Source: an uncultured Polaribacter sp. (GTDB taxonomy: Bacteria; Bacteroidota; Bacteroidia; Flavobacteriales; Flavobacteriaceae). Taken from it: a DNA stretch of 64,000 bases. Positions 47,370-55,934 of the stretch are shown one piece after another. The position numbers and the translations under genes are program-made. Location: contig NZ_CANMHM010000008.1 in the NCBI RefSeq assembly GCF_947497695.1, forward strand, positions 47,602-111,601. The letters run 5' to 3'. The notes below the pieces were generated by a model that did not search any database, was not told the origin of the DNA, and saw only the letters and a list, made by a program, of their open reading frames with translations. Each line of letters begins with the position of its first letter. Within the stretch, counting starts at the first letter, position 1.

Positions 47370-47594
47370 ATGACATTACCAAAATTTTTATTAGCAGACA
47401 ATAGTAATTTTCCTGAAGATATTTTTGTTTTACATACAGAATTCCCTCGTTTTTTAATCAATTTAAAAGATGATGAAATTGAATGGTTTGAGGATTTAAC
47501 AGGAGAAAGTGAAGAAGATATTGCCACAGAATTAGCCGATTTAATGGACAAAGCTGGTGCTTTTTATGATGAAGAAATGAAAGGGTTTGAGTAA
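47370..47594 (+). CDS. Small conserved acidic protein, function unknown
   Basis: This 74-residue soluble protein is very acidic, with the pattern LPKFLLADNSNFPEDIFVLHTEFPRFLINLKDDEIEWFEDL followed by an acidic helix. I recall near-identical small proteins in many flavobacteria without assigned function. It has no signal peptide or membrane segment. A 20-nt palindrome precedes it and a bidirectional terminator follows at 47665. Confidence 0.75.
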   Translation: MTLPKFLLADNSNFPEDIFVLHTEFPRFLINLKDDEIEWFEDLTGESEEDIATELADLMDKAGAFYDEEMKGFE

Positions 47595-47664
47595 AGTTCG
47601 GGAACTTATTTTAAAAACTTTTTGCTTGTTTATTACTGGAGTTTTTTAACTCATATTTAATGAT

Positions 47665-47700
47665 ACAAAAAACCTCAAGTACATACTTGAGATTTTTTGT
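47665..47700. terminator. Bidirectional intrinsic terminator
   Basis: ACAAAAAACCTCAAGT pairs with ACTTGAGATTTTTTGT, with one C-A mismatch, around a 4-nt ACAT loop. It separates the convergent 47370 gene and the prolyl isomerase gene. Confidence 0.75.
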
Positions 47701-47717
47701 CTTAAAAAAGAATATTT

Positions 47718-48650
47718 CTATTTTACGTCCATCAATTCTACATCAAAAATTAAAGTAGCATCTGGTGGAATTACTCCTCCTGCACCAGCAGATCCATAAG
47801 CTAAGTTAGATGGTATTACAAAACGAGCTTTGTCTCCCACTTTTAATAACTGAATTCCTTCATCCCAACCAGAAATTACTTGACCAACACCTACATTAAA
47901 ATCGATTGGTTGTTTTCTTTTGTAAGAAGAGTCAAACACAGTACCATCTAATAGTTGACCTTTATAGTGTACAGAAACTCCAGCACCTTTTGTTGCTTGT
48001 TTTCCAGTTCCTTTTTGTAAGATTTGGTAACGCAAACCACTTGCAGTTTCATCATAACCAGCAGCAACTTTGTCTAACATTTCTTTTTGAGCTGCTTTTG
48101 CTTCTGCTTCTCTTTGTTCTCTTGCTCCTTCAAATGTTCTAAAAGCTTCTACAGCATTAAAGGCTTCTGCTTCTGCACCCACTTTTATAATTTCTAAAGT
48201 TGTTAATTCATCACCTTGTGTAATTGCATCTACAATATTTTGACCTTCTACAACAGTACCAAAAACAGTATGTTTACCATCTAACCATGGAGTAGGAACG
48301 TGGGTAATATAAAATTGAGAACCATTTGTTGCAGGGCCAGAATTAGCCATTGCTAATTTACCTGGTGCATCATGTTTTAAATCTGGGTGGAATTCATCAT
48401 CAAATTTATAACCAGGGTTTCCTGTTCCTGTTCCTTGAGGGCAACCACCTTGAATCATAAAATCTGGAATCACTCTGTGGAATTTTAATCCATCATAATA
48501 AGGAGTTCCTTGATCTTTTACAGCGTTTTCTAAATTTCCTTCTGCCAAAGCAACAAAGTTACCAACAGTTCCAGGTGTTTTTTCGTGTTCTAATTGTACT
48601 AAAATATCACCTTTTGAAGTAGTGAATTTTGCGTAGATTCCGTTATTCAT
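47718..48650 (-). CDS. Dual-family peptidyl-prolyl isomerase (cyclophilin-FKBP fusion)
   Basis: This 310-residue protein joins two unrelated prolyl isomerase folds. Residues about 1-160 are a cyclophilin (FHRVIPDFMIQGG, SGPATNGSQFYIT, WLDGKHTVFG). A charged helical linker rich in Glu/Ala/Lys (about 165-200) leads to an FKBP domain (about 205-310) with VSVHYKGQLLDGTVFDSSY, VISGWDEGIQLLKVG and AYGSAGAGGVIPPDATLIF. There is no signal peptide, so it is probably cytoplasmic. Fused dual immunophilins are known from a few lineages including flavobacteria. It is 10 bp downstream of an outer-membrane protein gene. Confidence 0.93.
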   Translation of the reverse strand: MNNGIYAKFTTSKGDILVQLEHEKTPGTVGNFVALAEGNLENAVKDQGTPYYDGLKFHRVIPDFMIQGGCPQGTGTGNPGYKFDDEFHPDLKHDAPGKLAMANSGPATNGSQFYITHVPTPWLDGKHTVFGTVVEGQNIVDAITQGDELTTLEIIKVGAEAEAFNAVEAFRTFEGAREQREAEAKAAQKEMLDKVAAGYDETASGLRYQILQKGTGKQATKGAGVSVHYKGQLLDGTVFDSSYKRKQPIDFNVGVGQVISGWDEGIQLLKVGDKARFVIPSNLAYGSAGAGGVIPPDATLIFDVELMDVK

Positions 48651-48660
48651 TTTTTAATAT

Positions 48661-50253
48661 TTATTTTTTTAAGTTTAATATAGATAAGCTATAGGTTAAT
48701 CCTACGTTTATGTTGGTTGAATTTACATTTCCAAATACAGACTTTATTTGTCCACCAGAAATATTAAAATTAAGATTGTCGTTAACATGATAATTAATAC
48801 CTGCTGTAGGTCTTAATAATAGTCCTTCTCCTGAATCTACACCACCACCTCCAGCAACACCAGCAGCAGCCTCAGCAAATAAAGAAAAGTATCCTTGTGC
48901 AAATCTGTTTGATTTTACACCGAGTCCAAAAATTCCATGTGCATATCCACCAGCACCTCCATCATAAGCAAATGAAGTTTCTGCTGCGACATAAAAACGA
49001 CGGTTTATATCATAATTTATTTTTAATGCTATTTGTTGTAAATCAGGATCTTTAGCTCTATCTAAAATAGCAACTTTAAAGTAGGTTTGATTTTGAACAC
49101 CAATTGAAATACCTTGTGTTTTTATATATTTTGCTTTTTCGCCTGAATTTGGATCTGTATGTCCTCCGTTTAACCCCAAATATTTAAAACCAACTCCAGC
49201 AGTCAAAGCTTCAAAAGTTGCTCCAATAGATCTATGGTATCCTCCATGTAAACTCAATCCAAAATGTTCACTAAATTTAATATCTAAACCTGCACTAGGA
49301 TACATTGTTAGTCCGTTTTCTGGAAAAATTCTTCCTCCAGCAGCGCCAATTCCCATTTTTGCATAAAGGTTTACATATTCAGTTTCAATAAAATTATTTC
49401 CAATACCTACAAAAACATCCATAAAGCCAGATCTTAAACCTTTATACATGGTGTCAACATGAGCGTACAAAAAAGTATTCCTATCTACATAGCGTTGGTA
49501 TTCAAAACCAATAAGTTGTAATGTTTGGGTAATTGGTGTTGTATTATTAAAGTTTCCTAAACCATCATTTCTTGTTTCACCTCTAGGGAAGAAAAAATCG
49601 AATTTAATAAGTTGTACAGTTTTTGATGCTGGTTTCTCCCAAAAGACGTCATCAGTCTCTATTACTTCGTATTTTTTATTTGAATTTGCATAAGAAGCAG
49701 CTTTTATAGAAGTTGGTATTTCAACAAAAAAAGAAAAATTATCGCCTCCTTGTATTCCATTGGTAAAATCTACCATTCCATATTGAGCACCAAAAGCAAA
49801 ATGTTTTGTGCTATATTTAAGACCTGCACTAGGATATACAATTGCACCTCCATTTACTAAACTTCTAAAACCACCACCACCACCAAAATGAATGTTTGCA
49901 TCAAAAAACAGGTTTTTATAAATAGGGAGTTTTACACCTAAATTTACACCTAAAGTGAACAAGCCTCCTTGATCTCCAATACTAGCTCCATGAAATCCAG
50001 CACCAGTATATAGCCAATCATTCAAAGAGATATTATAGTTAAAACCTAGTAAACCCATTTTTGGTTTTAAGGTATAAGTTGATGTGCATTCTGGGGGATT
50101 GTAACAGTATGTAATGTCTGGTTGATTTATAAAAATATGATTTAAGCGAATATTATTATTCAGTGAAAAGGTTTTTAAATTGTCTAAATTCAATTCTTGT
50201 GAAAATGAATTTATAGAAGCTATAAGAGTAAAAATTAACGCATACTTTTTCAT
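48661..50253 (-). CDS. Predicted outer-membrane protein with threefold internal repeat
   Basis: This 530-residue exported protein has a signal peptide (MKKYALIFTLIASINSFSQ). The rest is glycine- and aromatic-rich with alternating hydrophobics, like a beta-barrel. I see one unit of about 90 residues three times, around 80-165, 255-345 and 410-510: a leading FLY/WLY strand, a glycine-rich GIG or LGV strand, then FxAxxxxGGGGG and YPSAGLKY / YPSAGLDI / RPTAGINY. The function is unknown and no named family is recognised. It sits between prfC (5-bp gap) and the prolyl isomerase (10-bp gap), so these three form an operon. Confidence 0.75.
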   Translation of the reverse strand: MKKYALIFTLIASINSFSQELNLDNLKTFSLNNNIRLNHIFINQPDITYCYNPPECTSTYTLKPKMGLLGFNYNISLNDWLYTGAGFHGASIGDQGGLFTLGVNLGVKLPIYKNLFFDANIHFGGGGGFRSLVNGGAIVYPSAGLKYSTKHFAFGAQYGMVDFTNGIQGGDNFSFFVEIPTSIKAASYANSNKKYEVIETDDVFWEKPASKTVQLIKFDFFFPRGETRNDGLGNFNNTTPITQTLQLIGFEYQRYVDRNTFLYAHVDTMYKGLRSGFMDVFVGIGNNFIETEYVNLYAKMGIGAAGGRIFPENGLTMYPSAGLDIKFSEHFGLSLHGGYHRSIGATFEALTAGVGFKYLGLNGGHTDPNSGEKAKYIKTQGISIGVQNQTYFKVAILDRAKDPDLQQIALKINYDINRRFYVAAETSFAYDGGAGGYAHGIFGLGVKSNRFAQGYFSLFAEAAAGVAGGGGVDSGEGLLLRPTAGINYHVNDNLNFNISGGQIKSVFGNVNSTNINVGLTYSLSILNLKK

Positions 50254-50258
50254 AAGGT

Positions 50259-51851
50259 TTAGTTTTTAAATTCACTTGTAAAATGTAATTTTACAGTAGG
50301 GTATTTACTTTGTGTCATTTGTATGGTAAAGTCAGAATCTGCTAAAAACACCAATTGCCCTTGTTTGTCTTTTGCTAAATAACGTTGTTTTACACGTTTA
50401 AATTCTTTAAATTCATCATTTTTAATGTCTTCTGGTTCTACCCAACATGCTTTGTGAACTCCTAAGTTTTCATAAGAACATTTTGCACCATATTCATGTT
50501 CTAATCTGTATTGAATTACTTCATACTGCAAAGCACCTACTGTACCAATAACTTTTCTACCATTTATATCTAGTGTAAACAATTGTGCAACACCTTCATC
50601 CATTAATTGGTCTAAACCTTTGTATAATTGTTTAGATTTCATTGGATCTGCATTGTTCACATACCTAAAATGTTCTGGAGAAAAACTCGGAATTCCTTTA
50701 AAATTCAATTGTTCTCCTTCAGTTAAGGTATCTCCAATTTTAAAATTTCCAGTATCGTGAATTCCTACAATATCGCCAGGAAAAGACTCATCTACAATTT
50801 CTTTCTTTTCTGCAAAAAAAGCATTCGGACTCGAAAACTTTACTTTTTTACCATTTCTAACATGTAAATAAGGTGCATTTCTTTTAAAAGTACCTGAAAC
50901 TATTTTTATAAAAGCCAATCTGTCTCTGTGTTTAGGATCCATGTTTGCATGAATTTTAAACACAAAACCAGTCAGTTTTGTTTCTTTAGAATCTACCAAA
51001 CGTTCCTCAGCTTTTTTTGGTTGAGGAGAAGGAGCAATTTCTATAAAGGCATCCAATAACTCTTTAACACCAAAATTATTTAAGGCAGAACCAAAAAATA
51101 CAGGTTGTAATTTTCCTTCTAAATATTTTTGATGATTAAAATCTGGATATACTTCACTAATCAACTCAATTTCTTCACGTAAAGTTTCAGCTGCTTTTTC
51201 GCCAACAATTTTTTCTAATTCTGGGTTTGATAAATCGTCAAATTCAACACCTTCAGAAATGGAGGTTTTATTATCCCCAGAAAAAAGATTTAATTTCTTT
51301 TCCCAAATATTATAGATTCCTTTAAAATCATAACCCATTCCTATTGGGAAACTCATTGGAGTAACAGTTAAACCTAGTTTTTGCTCCACTTCATCTAATA
51401 AATCAAAGGCATCTTTACCTTCTCTATCCAACTTGTTGATGAAAACCAACATTGGTATACTTCTCATTCTACAAACTTCAACAAGCTTTTCTGTTTGTGG
51501 TTCTACACCTTTTGCAACATCAATAACCACAATAACACTATCTACAGCAGTTAAAGTTCTAAAAGTATCCTCAGCAAAATCTTTATGGCCAGGTGTATCT
51601 AAAATATTTATTTTTTTATCTTGATAGATGAATGCCAAAACAGAAGTAGCTACAGAAATTCCACGCTGACGCTCAATTTCCATAAAATCGGAAGTAGCTC
51701 CTTTTTTTATCTTATTGTTTTTTACAGCGCCTGCTTCTTGTATTGCTCCACCAAAAAGTAACAGTTTTTCTGTGAGTGTTGTTTTACCAGCATCTGGATG
51801 TGATATAATACCAAAGGTTCTTCTACGTGCTATTTCTTTTAAAAAACTCAT
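50259..51851 (-). CDS. prfC: Peptide chain release factor 3
   Basis: RF3 is a GTPase that recycles RF1/RF2 from the ribosome. The 530-residue length is normal. The G motifs are SHPDAGKTTLTE (G1), DTPGHKDFAEDT (G3) and FINKLDREG (G4), and the C-terminal region contains VGALQYEVIQYRLEHEYG, characteristic of RF3. The start at 51851 gives MSFLKEIARRRTFGIIS. It is the first gene of the three-gene minus-strand operon, with an inverted repeat upstream at 51930-52015. Confidence 0.95.
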   Translation of the reverse strand: MSFLKEIARRRTFGIISHPDAGKTTLTEKLLLFGGAIQEAGAVKNNKIKKGATSDFMEIERQRGISVATSVLAFIYQDKKINILDTPGHKDFAEDTFRTLTAVDSVIVVIDVAKGVEPQTEKLVEVCRMRSIPMLVFINKLDREGKDAFDLLDEVEQKLGLTVTPMSFPIGMGYDFKGIYNIWEKKLNLFSGDNKTSISEGVEFDDLSNPELEKIVGEKAAETLREEIELISEVYPDFNHQKYLEGKLQPVFFGSALNNFGVKELLDAFIEIAPSPQPKKAEERLVDSKETKLTGFVFKIHANMDPKHRDRLAFIKIVSGTFKRNAPYLHVRNGKKVKFSSPNAFFAEKKEIVDESFPGDIVGIHDTGNFKIGDTLTEGEQLNFKGIPSFSPEHFRYVNNADPMKSKQLYKGLDQLMDEGVAQLFTLDINGRKVIGTVGALQYEVIQYRLEHEYGAKCSYENLGVHKACWVEPEDIKNDEFKEFKRVKQRYLAKDKQGQLVFLADSDFTIQMTQSKYPTVKLHFTSEFKN

Positions 51852-51929
51852 CTACAAATTTTGAGCTGCAAATATAGGGTTTATTCTATAATTTTTATAG
51901 TGATTTATAAGGGATAAAAAGAAAAAAAA

Positions 51930-52015
51930 GACACGGATTTCACAGATTTACAAGGATCTTTTCTGTAAAAAAAAATGTTTTATTTTTATCTGTGAAAATC
52001 TGTGAAATCTGTGTC
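51930..52015. repeat. Inverted repeat with 28-nt arms
   Basis: The left arm (51930-51957) starts GACACGGATTTCACAGATTT and the right arm (51988-52015) is its near-complement. It lies between prfC and the cyclophilin lipoprotein gene. I recall this arm sequence as frequent in flavobacterial intergenic DNA. Confidence 0.7.
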
Positions 52016-52049
52016 AAAAATAACTTTATGTATCTCTGTGTAATAAGCA

Positions 52050-52757
52050 TCAATCTAAAACCTCAATCGTCATTCTAATATCTTCAACAGGCCATTCATC
52101 AACCCCAACTTTTACTTTAGATATTTTATCTAGCGTTTGAAAACCAGAAAGAACCTCTCCAAAAACTGTATGTTCGTTGTTTAAGTGATGTGCTCCTTTT
52201 CTACTATGCACCATATAAAACTCAAAAGGACTCGATAATTTATCAGGATTTTCTTTCCACAGTCTTGCAGCAGCCAATGCACCATATTTGTGTTTTCTAT
52301 TGTTTTTAAATTCTGGTTTTAACAAGTAATTGCCATACAATCTCCTTTGTTTTCTAGTATAGCTTTCATCAGAATTACCACCTTGAATTACAAAGTTTTT
52401 GGCAACTCTATAAATTTCTGTTGTGTTAAAGTATTTTATTTTAGTTAAAAATATAAAATTAGCTCTGTGGATAGGTACATCATCATAAAGCAGCAATTTA
52501 ATATTCCCAAATTTTGTTTTAATAATTACTTTATTTTCCTTATTTTCTTTACCATATTCAGTAAAAAAAGCTTCAACATTATGTTTGTTTAAGCTGTCCC
52601 AACGTTTTGTAACTTTTTTTTTGAGTATTTTTTTTATGGAATCTTTTTTTTTGGGTATTAAAATATTTTTTTGTTTATTTTTTGTTGATGTACCTTCTTT
52701 ACATTGATAAAATAGGATCAATGAGGTTGATAAAAAAAGTATCCTGAAAATTGTCAT
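52050..52757 (-). CDS. Cyclophilin-type peptidyl-prolyl isomerase lipoprotein
   Basis: This 235-residue protein has a lipoprotein signal (MTIFRILFLSTSLILFYQC) and so is probably periplasmic-facing. A basic linker precedes a cyclophilin domain (about 75-235) with IIKTKFGNIKLLLYDDVP, FHR-like IYRVAKNFVIQGG, and NEHTVFGEVLSGFQTLDKIS. The domain lacks the canonical SQFFI block (it reads PFEFYMVHSRKG), so catalysis may be weak. It lies near, but on a separate transcription unit from, the cytoplasmic fused isomerase. Confidence 0.85.
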   Translation of the reverse strand: MTIFRILFLSTSLILFYQCKEGTSTKNKQKNILIPKKKDSIKKILKKKVTKRWDSLNKHNVEAFFTEYGKENKENKVIIKTKFGNIKLLLYDDVPIHRANFIFLTKIKYFNTTEIYRVAKNFVIQGGNSDESYTRKQRRLYGNYLLKPEFKNNRKHKYGALAAARLWKENPDKLSSPFEFYMVHSRKGAHHLNNEHTVFGEVLSGFQTLDKISKVKVGVDEWPVEDIRMTIEVLD

Positions 52758-52865
52758 GAAAAAAATTAGATTTAATAAGTTACAAATATATAGTATCAGA
52801 ATAAAAATATAGAAAAGTGTACCAGTTTTGTAATTATTTTATGATTTATTACTCTTTGATTTTCT

Positions 52866-52873
52866 TATTTTTG
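52866..52873 (+). promoter_or_regulatory. -7 box TATTTTTG of idi
   Basis: This matches TAnnTTTG and ends 6 nt before the idi ATG, suggesting a very short or absent leader. No -33 TTG is at ideal spacing. Confidence 0.4.
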
Positions 52874-52878
52874 CAATT

Positions 52879-53397
52879 ATGAAAGAACAAGTTGTATTAG
52901 TGGATGAAAATGACAATCCTATAGGATTGATGGAGAAAATTGAAGCACATGAAAAAGCCCTTTTACACAGAGCTTTTTCTGTTTTTATTTTTAATAAAAA
53001 AGGAGAGCTAATGTTGCAACAAAGAGCAGCAAGTAAATATCATTCGCCTTTATTATGGACCAATACCTGCTGTTCTCATCAAAGAGATGGAGAAACAAAT
53101 TTAGAAGCTGGTAAAAGAAGATTAGAGGAAGAGATGGGTTTTGTTACCGAAATAAAAGAAGTTTTTTCGTTTATTTACAAAGCTCCTTTTGACAATGGTT
53201 TAACAGAGCATGAACTAGACCATGTAATGATTGGGTTTTATGAAGATGCTCCAAACATCAATAAAGAAGAAGTAGAAAATTTTAAATGGATGACTTTGAT
53301 TGATGTAAAAAACGACATTGAAAAGCAGCCAGAAATTTACACAGAATGGTTTAAAATTATTTTTGATAAATCTTTTGAAAAATTAAAAAATGCCTAA
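52879..53397 (+). CDS. idi: Isopentenyl-diphosphate delta-isomerase, type 1
   Basis: Idi interconverts IPP and DMAPP in isoprenoid synthesis, which feeds menaquinone and undecaprenol. The 172-residue Nudix-fold protein has the catalytic-cysteine motif TNTCCSHQR and the metal motif AGKRRLEEEMGF. The N-terminal VVLVDENDNPIGLMEKIEAH block fits type 1 (not the FMN-dependent type 2). The next gene overlaps its 3' end by 8 bp. Confidence 0.93.
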   Translation: MKEQVVLVDENDNPIGLMEKIEAHEKALLHRAFSVFIFNKKGELMLQQRAASKYHSPLLWTNTCCSHQRDGETNLEAGKRRLEEEMGFVTEIKEVFSFIYKAPFDNGLTEHELDHVMIGFYEDAPNINKEEVENFKWMTLIDVKNDIEKQPEIYTEWFKIIFDKSFEKLKNA

Positions 53398-53803
53398 AGT
53401 AAAAGTTTACAGAAGAGCTCATTTTAATGCAGCACACAGGTTATTCAATCCAGATTGGACTGATGAAAAAAACTTTCAGGTTTTTGGGAAATGTAGCAAC
53501 CCAAATTATCACGGACATAATTATGAAATGATTGTGGCTTTGTTTGGAGAAGTAGATCCTATTACTGGTTTTGTGTATGATTTAGGTTTGTTAAGAGAAT
53601 TGATAAAAAAAGAAATTGAAGAACCTTTTGACCATAAAAACCTAAATGTTGAAGTTGCAGATTTTAAAAACTTAAATCCTACAGCAGAAAATATTTCAAT
53701 TGTTATTTATAATAAATTAAGACCTCATATTCCTGTAGATTTAGATATTGAAGTAACTTTGTATGAAACGCGAAGAAATTTTGTGCGTTATTCTGGAGAA
53801 TAA
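53390..53803 (+). CDS. 6-pyruvoyltetrahydropterin synthase / QueD family protein
   Basis: This 137-residue zinc enzyme works on 7,8-dihydroneopterin triphosphate, giving either 6-carboxytetrahydropterin (queuosine route) or pyruvoyltetrahydropterin. Zinc histidines are in AHFNAAHRL and YHGHNY, the nucleophilic cysteine is in FGKCSNPNYHGHN, and the C-terminal glutamate is in TLYETRRNFVRY. The preceding idi frame overlaps its start by 8 bp. Which product it makes cannot be decided here. Confidence 0.88.
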   Translation: MPKVKVYRRAHFNAAHRLFNPDWTDEKNFQVFGKCSNPNYHGHNYEMIVALFGEVDPITGFVYDLGLLRELIKKEIEEPFDHKNLNVEVADFKNLNPTAENISIVIYNKLRPHIPVDLDIEVTLYETRRNFVRYSGE

Positions 53804-53833
53804 AAAGTTAATACTTACCACTAAATATTTTTT

Positions 53834-54565
53834 ATGAAAATAATAGCCATGATTCCTGCACGTTATAGTGCAAGTCGTTTTCCAGGAAAATTAATGAAAG
53901 ATTTAGGAGGGAAACCTGTTATTTTAAGAACCTATGAAGCAGCTTTACATACCAATTTATTTGATGAAGTGTATATTGTAACAGATGCTGATGTTATTTT
54001 TAAAACAATACAAAATGCTGGTGGAAAAGCAATAATGAGTAAAAAAGAACATCAATGTGGCTCTGACAGAATTGCAGAAGCTGTAGAAAATATTGATGCA
54101 GATATTGTAATTAATGTACAAGGAGATGAACCTTTTATTGATGCCGTTTCATTATCTAAATTAATAGATATTTTTAAAAAAGATGCTAAAAAAGAAATTG
54201 ATTTAGCGTCTTTAAAAGTACAAATTACTGATAAAAAAGATATAGAAAACCCTAATAATGTAAAGGTTATTACTGATGTAAATAATTTAGCAATCTATTT
54301 TTCTAGAAGTGTAATTCCTTATTACAGAGATAAAGAAGTAGAAGTAAAATACTACAAACACAAAGGTGTGTATGCTTTTAGAAAACAAGCTTTGATCGAT
54401 TTTTACAACACACCAATGACACCTTTAGAAGCCGCAGAAAAAATTGAAGCGATTCGTTACCAAGAAATCGGTAAAAAAATAAAAATGGTAGAAACAGCTG
54501 TAGAGGCTGTAGGTATTGATACTCCAGAAGATTTAGAAAAGGCAATTCAGTTTTTAAAATCTTAA
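53834..54565 (+). CDS. kdsB: 3-deoxy-manno-octulosonate cytidylyltransferase
   Basis: KdsB makes CMP-Kdo for LPS inner-core synthesis in the cytoplasm. The 243-residue protein has the family N-terminus [27 protein letters not shown], and the later [13 protein letters not shown] and [11 protein letters not shown] blocks. It follows idi and the QueD-like gene by 30 bp and precedes a HAD hydrolase by 3 bp, so a single transcript is likely. Confidence 0.95.
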   Translation: MKIIAMIPARYSASRFPGKLMKDLGGKPVILRTYEAALHTNLFDEVYIVTDADVIFKTIQNAGGKAIMSKKEHQCGSDRIAEAVENIDADIVINVQGDEPFIDAVSLSKLIDIFKKDAKKEIDLASLKVQITDKKDIENPNNVKVITDVNNLAIYFSRSVIPYYRDKEVEVKYYKHKGVYAFRKQALIDFYNTPMTPLEAAEKIEAIRYQEIGKKIKMVETAVEAVGIDTPEDLEKAIQFLKS

Positions 54566-54568
54566 AAT

Positions 54569-55270
54569 ATGCACAAAATAAGTAAAAACATAAAGGTAAT
54601 TGCTTTTGATGCTGATGATACTTTATGGATTAATGAAACTTATTTTAGAGAAGCAGAACATCAATTTGCAAAACTTTTATTAAAGTACGAAACCGAAAAT
54701 AAAATAGATCAAGAGCTTTTTAAGATTGAAATAAAAAACCTTGCATGTTATGGTTATGGTGTTAAGGGTTTTGTTTTATCTATGATAGAATGTGCTTTAG
54801 ATTTGTCTAATTATCAAATACACCAAAAAACAATTGAAGCCATTTTAAATATTGGTAAAGAAATGTTAGAAAAGCCCATAGAATTGTTAGATGGGGTAGA
54901 AGAGGTGTTGCAATCTTTACAAGGTAAATACAAGTTAATTGTTGCTACAAAAGGCGATTTGTTAGACCAAGAACGTAAATTAGAAAAATCTAATTTACTT
55001 CATTATTTTCATCATATAGAAGTGATGAGTGATAAAAAAGAGAAAGATTATCAGAAGTTAATTCGGCATTTAGATATACATCCATCGCAATTTTTAATGA
55101 TTGGTAACTCATTAAAGTCAGATGTTTTACCATTGTTAGAAATAGGAGCATCTGCAATTCATATTCCTTTTCATACAACTTGGTTACATGAAAAAATATC
55201 AGATGGTGTTTCTTTAAAATTAGATTATAATACAATATCAAATATCAAAGAAGTTTTAACGCTCTTTTAA
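54569..55270 (+). CDS. HAD-superfamily hydrolase
   Basis: This 233-residue phosphatase-like protein has the nucleophile motif FDADDTLWIN (DxDxT form), a cap region, the second motif in IVATKGD, and the C-terminal metal site in MIGNSLKSDVLP. The family includes phosphoglycolate phosphatases and nucleotidases; the substrate is not clear. Spacing of 3 bp after kdsB suggests co-translation. It is not KdsC, which is shorter and lacks this cap. Confidence 0.85.
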   Translation: MHKISKNIKVIAFDADDTLWINETYFREAEHQFAKLLLKYETENKIDQELFKIEIKNLACYGYGVKGFVLSMIECALDLSNYQIHQKTIEAILNIGKEMLEKPIELLDGVEEVLQSLQGKYKLIVATKGDLLDQERKLEKSNLLHYFHHIEVMSDKKEKDYQKLIRHLDIHPSQFLMIGNSLKSDVLPLLEIGASAIHIPFHTTWLHEKISDGVSLKLDYNTISNIKEVLTLF

Positions 55271-55280
55271 ATAAATACCC

Positions 55281-55288
55281 TATTTTTG
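55281..55288 (+). promoter_or_regulatory. -7 box TATTTTTG of the 86-residue protein gene
   Basis: This matches TAnnTTTG and ends 21 nt before the ATG at 55310, so that gene may have its own promoter. Confidence 0.45.
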
Positions 55289-55309
55289 CATTTTTAAATA
55301 CATAAGAAT

Positions 55310-55570
55310 ATGGCAAGTATAAAAAACTTAAAAAAAGACATCAACTACGTTTTAGGAGATGTTGTTGAATATGCATTAGATGTTTCAATCTTAAAAAATG
55401 CACCAGAAAAAGGTGATGCAATTATTGATGAGGCAATTTCTATTTTTGATGCTTTAGTAGCGAAAGTAAATACAAATAAAGTAGAGAATAAGAAAGCTCA
55501 TTTTAAAGCTATTAACATAGAGTTAGAAGAAAAAGCAAAAGGTTTAGTTGATAAGATTAATTCGTTATAA
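55310..55570 (+). CDS. Small conserved helical protein, function unknown
   Basis: This 86-residue soluble, helical protein (MASIKNLKKDINYVLGDVVEYAL...) has a repeated acidic/basic pattern and no membrane segment. I recall similar small proteins in flavobacteria without function. It has its own -7 box and a strong terminator at 55599. Confidence 0.75.
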   Translation: MASIKNLKKDINYVLGDVVEYALDVSILKNAPEKGDAIIDEAISIFDALVAKVNTNKVENKKAHFKAINIELEEKAKGLVDKINSL

Positions 55571-55598
55571 TCTTAACAATTTTTTAAAGAAATTTTAT

Positions 55599-55630
55599 GA
55601 CCATCATTTTAAATAATGATGGTCTTTTTT
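55599..55630 (+). terminator. Intrinsic terminator
   Basis: GACCATCATT pairs with AATGATGGTC around a 6-nt loop and is followed by six T. It ends the transcript of the 86-residue protein. Confidence 0.85.
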
Positions 55631-55698
55631 ATTACTTTAGCTTTAGTATACTAAAATAGTATAGTAAACGTTATAAACCTATAATTTAATTATAAAAA

Positions 55699-55893
55699 AT
55701 GGCTAGAGCAATGTTTGAGTATACCAAAACGGTACTAAAAAAAGTGAGTTTTAATTCAGATTTGTTTTGTAAAGAAGTACAAAAGGCATTAAGTAGGTTG
55801 TTACCTTATGAAATAGATGAGCTAACAATTTGGTTAAAGCAGTATACTTCTAATAAACCAGAATTACATTCTTGTATGGCATTAATTAAATAA
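55699..55893 (+). CDS. Small conserved protein, function unknown
   Basis: This 64-residue protein (MARAMFEYTKTVLKKVSFNSDLFCKEVQKALSRL...) is basic at its N-terminus and contains two cysteines. It resembles small uncharacterised Bacteroidota proteins I recall from similar positions. It has no signal peptide. It is followed at once by a strong bidirectional terminator. Confidence 0.72.
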   Translation: MARAMFEYTKTVLKKVSFNSDLFCKEVQKALSRLLPYEIDELTIWLKQYTSNKPELHSCMALIK

Positions 55894-55895
55894 AC

Positions 55896-55926
55896 AAAAA
55901 AGGAAGCAAAATAGCTTCCTTTTTTT
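55896..55926. terminator. Bidirectional intrinsic terminator
   Basis: AAAAAAGGAAGC pairs with GCTTCCTTTTTT around a 6-nt loop; T- and A-flanks serve both strands. It separates the convergent 55699 and 55935 genes. Confidence 0.85.
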
Positions 55927-55934
55927 ATTAACTT

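Noticed and set aside
47718..52757. The two prolyl isomerase genes as parts of one protein-folding operon
   Set aside because: An inverted repeat and about 200 bp separate prfC from the cyclophilin lipoprotein, and the genes are not contiguous; shared regulation is not supported.
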